A stretch of DNA of 64,000 bases, from contig NZ_JAMQBK010000029.1 of NCBI RefSeq assembly GCF_023701485.1, positions 207,501 to 271,500 on the forward strand. Direction: 5' to 3'. How positions within the stretch are numbered: position 1 is the stretch's first letter; each line of letters opens with the position of its first letter. Source of the stretch: Aporhodopirellula aestuarii (lineage in GTDB: Bacteria > Planctomycetota > Planctomycetia > Pirellulales > Pirellulaceae). Both the position numbers and the translations under genes were made by a program. Under the pieces are notes generated by a model. It saw only the letters and a program-made list of their open reading frames with translations. It was not told the origin of the DNA and did no database searches. Positions 63,694 through 64,000 of this stretch are shown here, in pieces.

Positions 63694-64000
63694 TTATTCA
63701 GCATCGCCTTGGTAGGCGCCCGCCGAATACGTCAGCTCATAGCTGTGCGAATAAATTTCGATCAGGTTGCCGAACGGGTCTTCGCAGTAAACCATCCGGT
63801 ACGGCTTTTCGCCGGGGTAGTACTCCCGCACCGGCATCCTTTGCTTGCCACCGTTCTCGACAATTTTCTTCGCCAGACCCTCCACGTCAGGGTCTTGGAC
63901 GCAGAAGTGAAACACGCCGGTCTTCCAATATTCGAAGTTGTTCTCTCGTCGTTCAGCATCCTTGAATTCAAACAGTTCGATGCCGACTCGATCGCCGGTT
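63694..64000 (-). CDS. VOC (glyoxalase/bleomycin-resistance) family protein, N-terminus cut by window edge
   Basis: The last 102 codons are present and run off the right edge. The visible part starts TGDRVGIELFEFKDAERREN and contains YWKTGVFHFCVQDPDVEGL, GEKPYRMVYCEDPFGNLIEIY and a C-terminus of YSAGAYQGDAE. The His in FHFC and the Glu in LIEIY are the usual metal-ligand positions of the second beta-alpha-beta-beta-beta unit. VOC proteins include glyoxalase I, dioxygenases and resistance proteins. The substrate is not readable from this half. Confidence 0.85.
   Translation of the reverse strand, partial: TGDRVGIELFEFKDAERRENNFEYWKTGVFHFCVQDPDVEGLAKKIVENGGKQRMPVREYYPGEKPYRMVYCEDPFGNLIEIYSHSYELTYSAGAYQGDAE

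Noticed and set aside
1-64000. tRNA, rRNA, insertion sequences, prophage or integrated island
   Set aside because: No T-loop or cloverleaf candidates, no transposase or integrase reading frames and no block of clearly different base or codon use were seen.

Overview
The window looks like chromosomal DNA of a marine planctomycete of the Pirellulaceae type (Rhodopirellula-like). The reasons are two DUF1501 / DUF1549-DUF1553 cytochrome-type gene pairs, a DUF1559 pseudopilin with the H-x9-DG tail, a giant DUF11-repeat protein with an LEPR-XLL-type export motif, a sulfatase, NPCBM and HEAT-type secreted proteins, a flagellin (dimorphic swimmer) and GC-rich sequence with long antisense ORFs. I see no transposase, phage gene, CRISPR array, rRNA or tRNA. 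Both ends cut genes: sodA on the left and a VOC/glyoxalase gene on the right.

Layout. 1-9.8 kb: sodA (partial), a 1975-residue DUF11 surface protein, a large flagellin and a membrane-anchored GIY-YIG protein. 9.9-13.8 kb: folD, a CysI-type sulfite reductase and a small membrane LRR-like protein. 14.4-18.6 kb: an exported zinc-protease/NPCBM protein, an iduronate-2-sulfatase-like sulfatase and a CobB sirtuin. 18.9-25.6 kb: a Ser/Thr kinase directly coupled to accA, a CvpA-type protein, a YdjM-type membrane hydrolase, a GT4 glycosyltransferase and transaldolase. 25.7-31.8 kb: two overlapping Cys/Met PLP enzymes behind a leader that resembles a SAM-II aptamer, a secreted HEAT-like protein, thyA and a methyltransferase. 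32.6-39.2 kb: a five-gene polysaccharide operon (Wzz/GumC-like, polyprenol-P sugar-1-P transferase, GT4, polysaccharide deacetylase, WecG/TagA transferase). Its gene content matches the Caulobacter holdfast set. 39.2-43.9 kb: four membrane proteins on the opposite strand. 44.3-45.4 kb: DUF1559 pseudopilin. 45.5-53.0 kb, all minus strand: DUF1549/DUF1553, DUF1501, ECF sigma factor, a transmembrane anti-sigma-like protein with a CxxCH haem motif, then a DNA methyltransferase fused to a GIY-YIG nuclease domain. 53.3-60.6 kb: folE, an orphan T2SS-F protein with a secreted partner, and a second DUF1501/PSCyt pair. 60.9-64 kb: a GGCT-like protein, a secreted mono-haem protein, a FAH-family hydrolase and the VOC protein.

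The points most worth following are: (1) the methyltransferase-GIY-YIG single-chain protein; (2) the ECF sigma factor whose apparent membrane partner carries a cytochrome-type sensor region, encoded with DUF1549/DUF1501 genes; (3) the holdfast-like polysaccharide locus; (4) a DFT-variant kinase in one transcription unit with acetyl-CoA carboxylase alpha; (5) the metB leader motif; and (6) two dispersed short-repeat families. One is a CCCTG-based repeat that sits inside genes as well as between them. The other is a palindromic element with the core GCGGAACGGCGCGAGCCG.

All functional names come from reading motifs in the translated sequence. No database search was possible.
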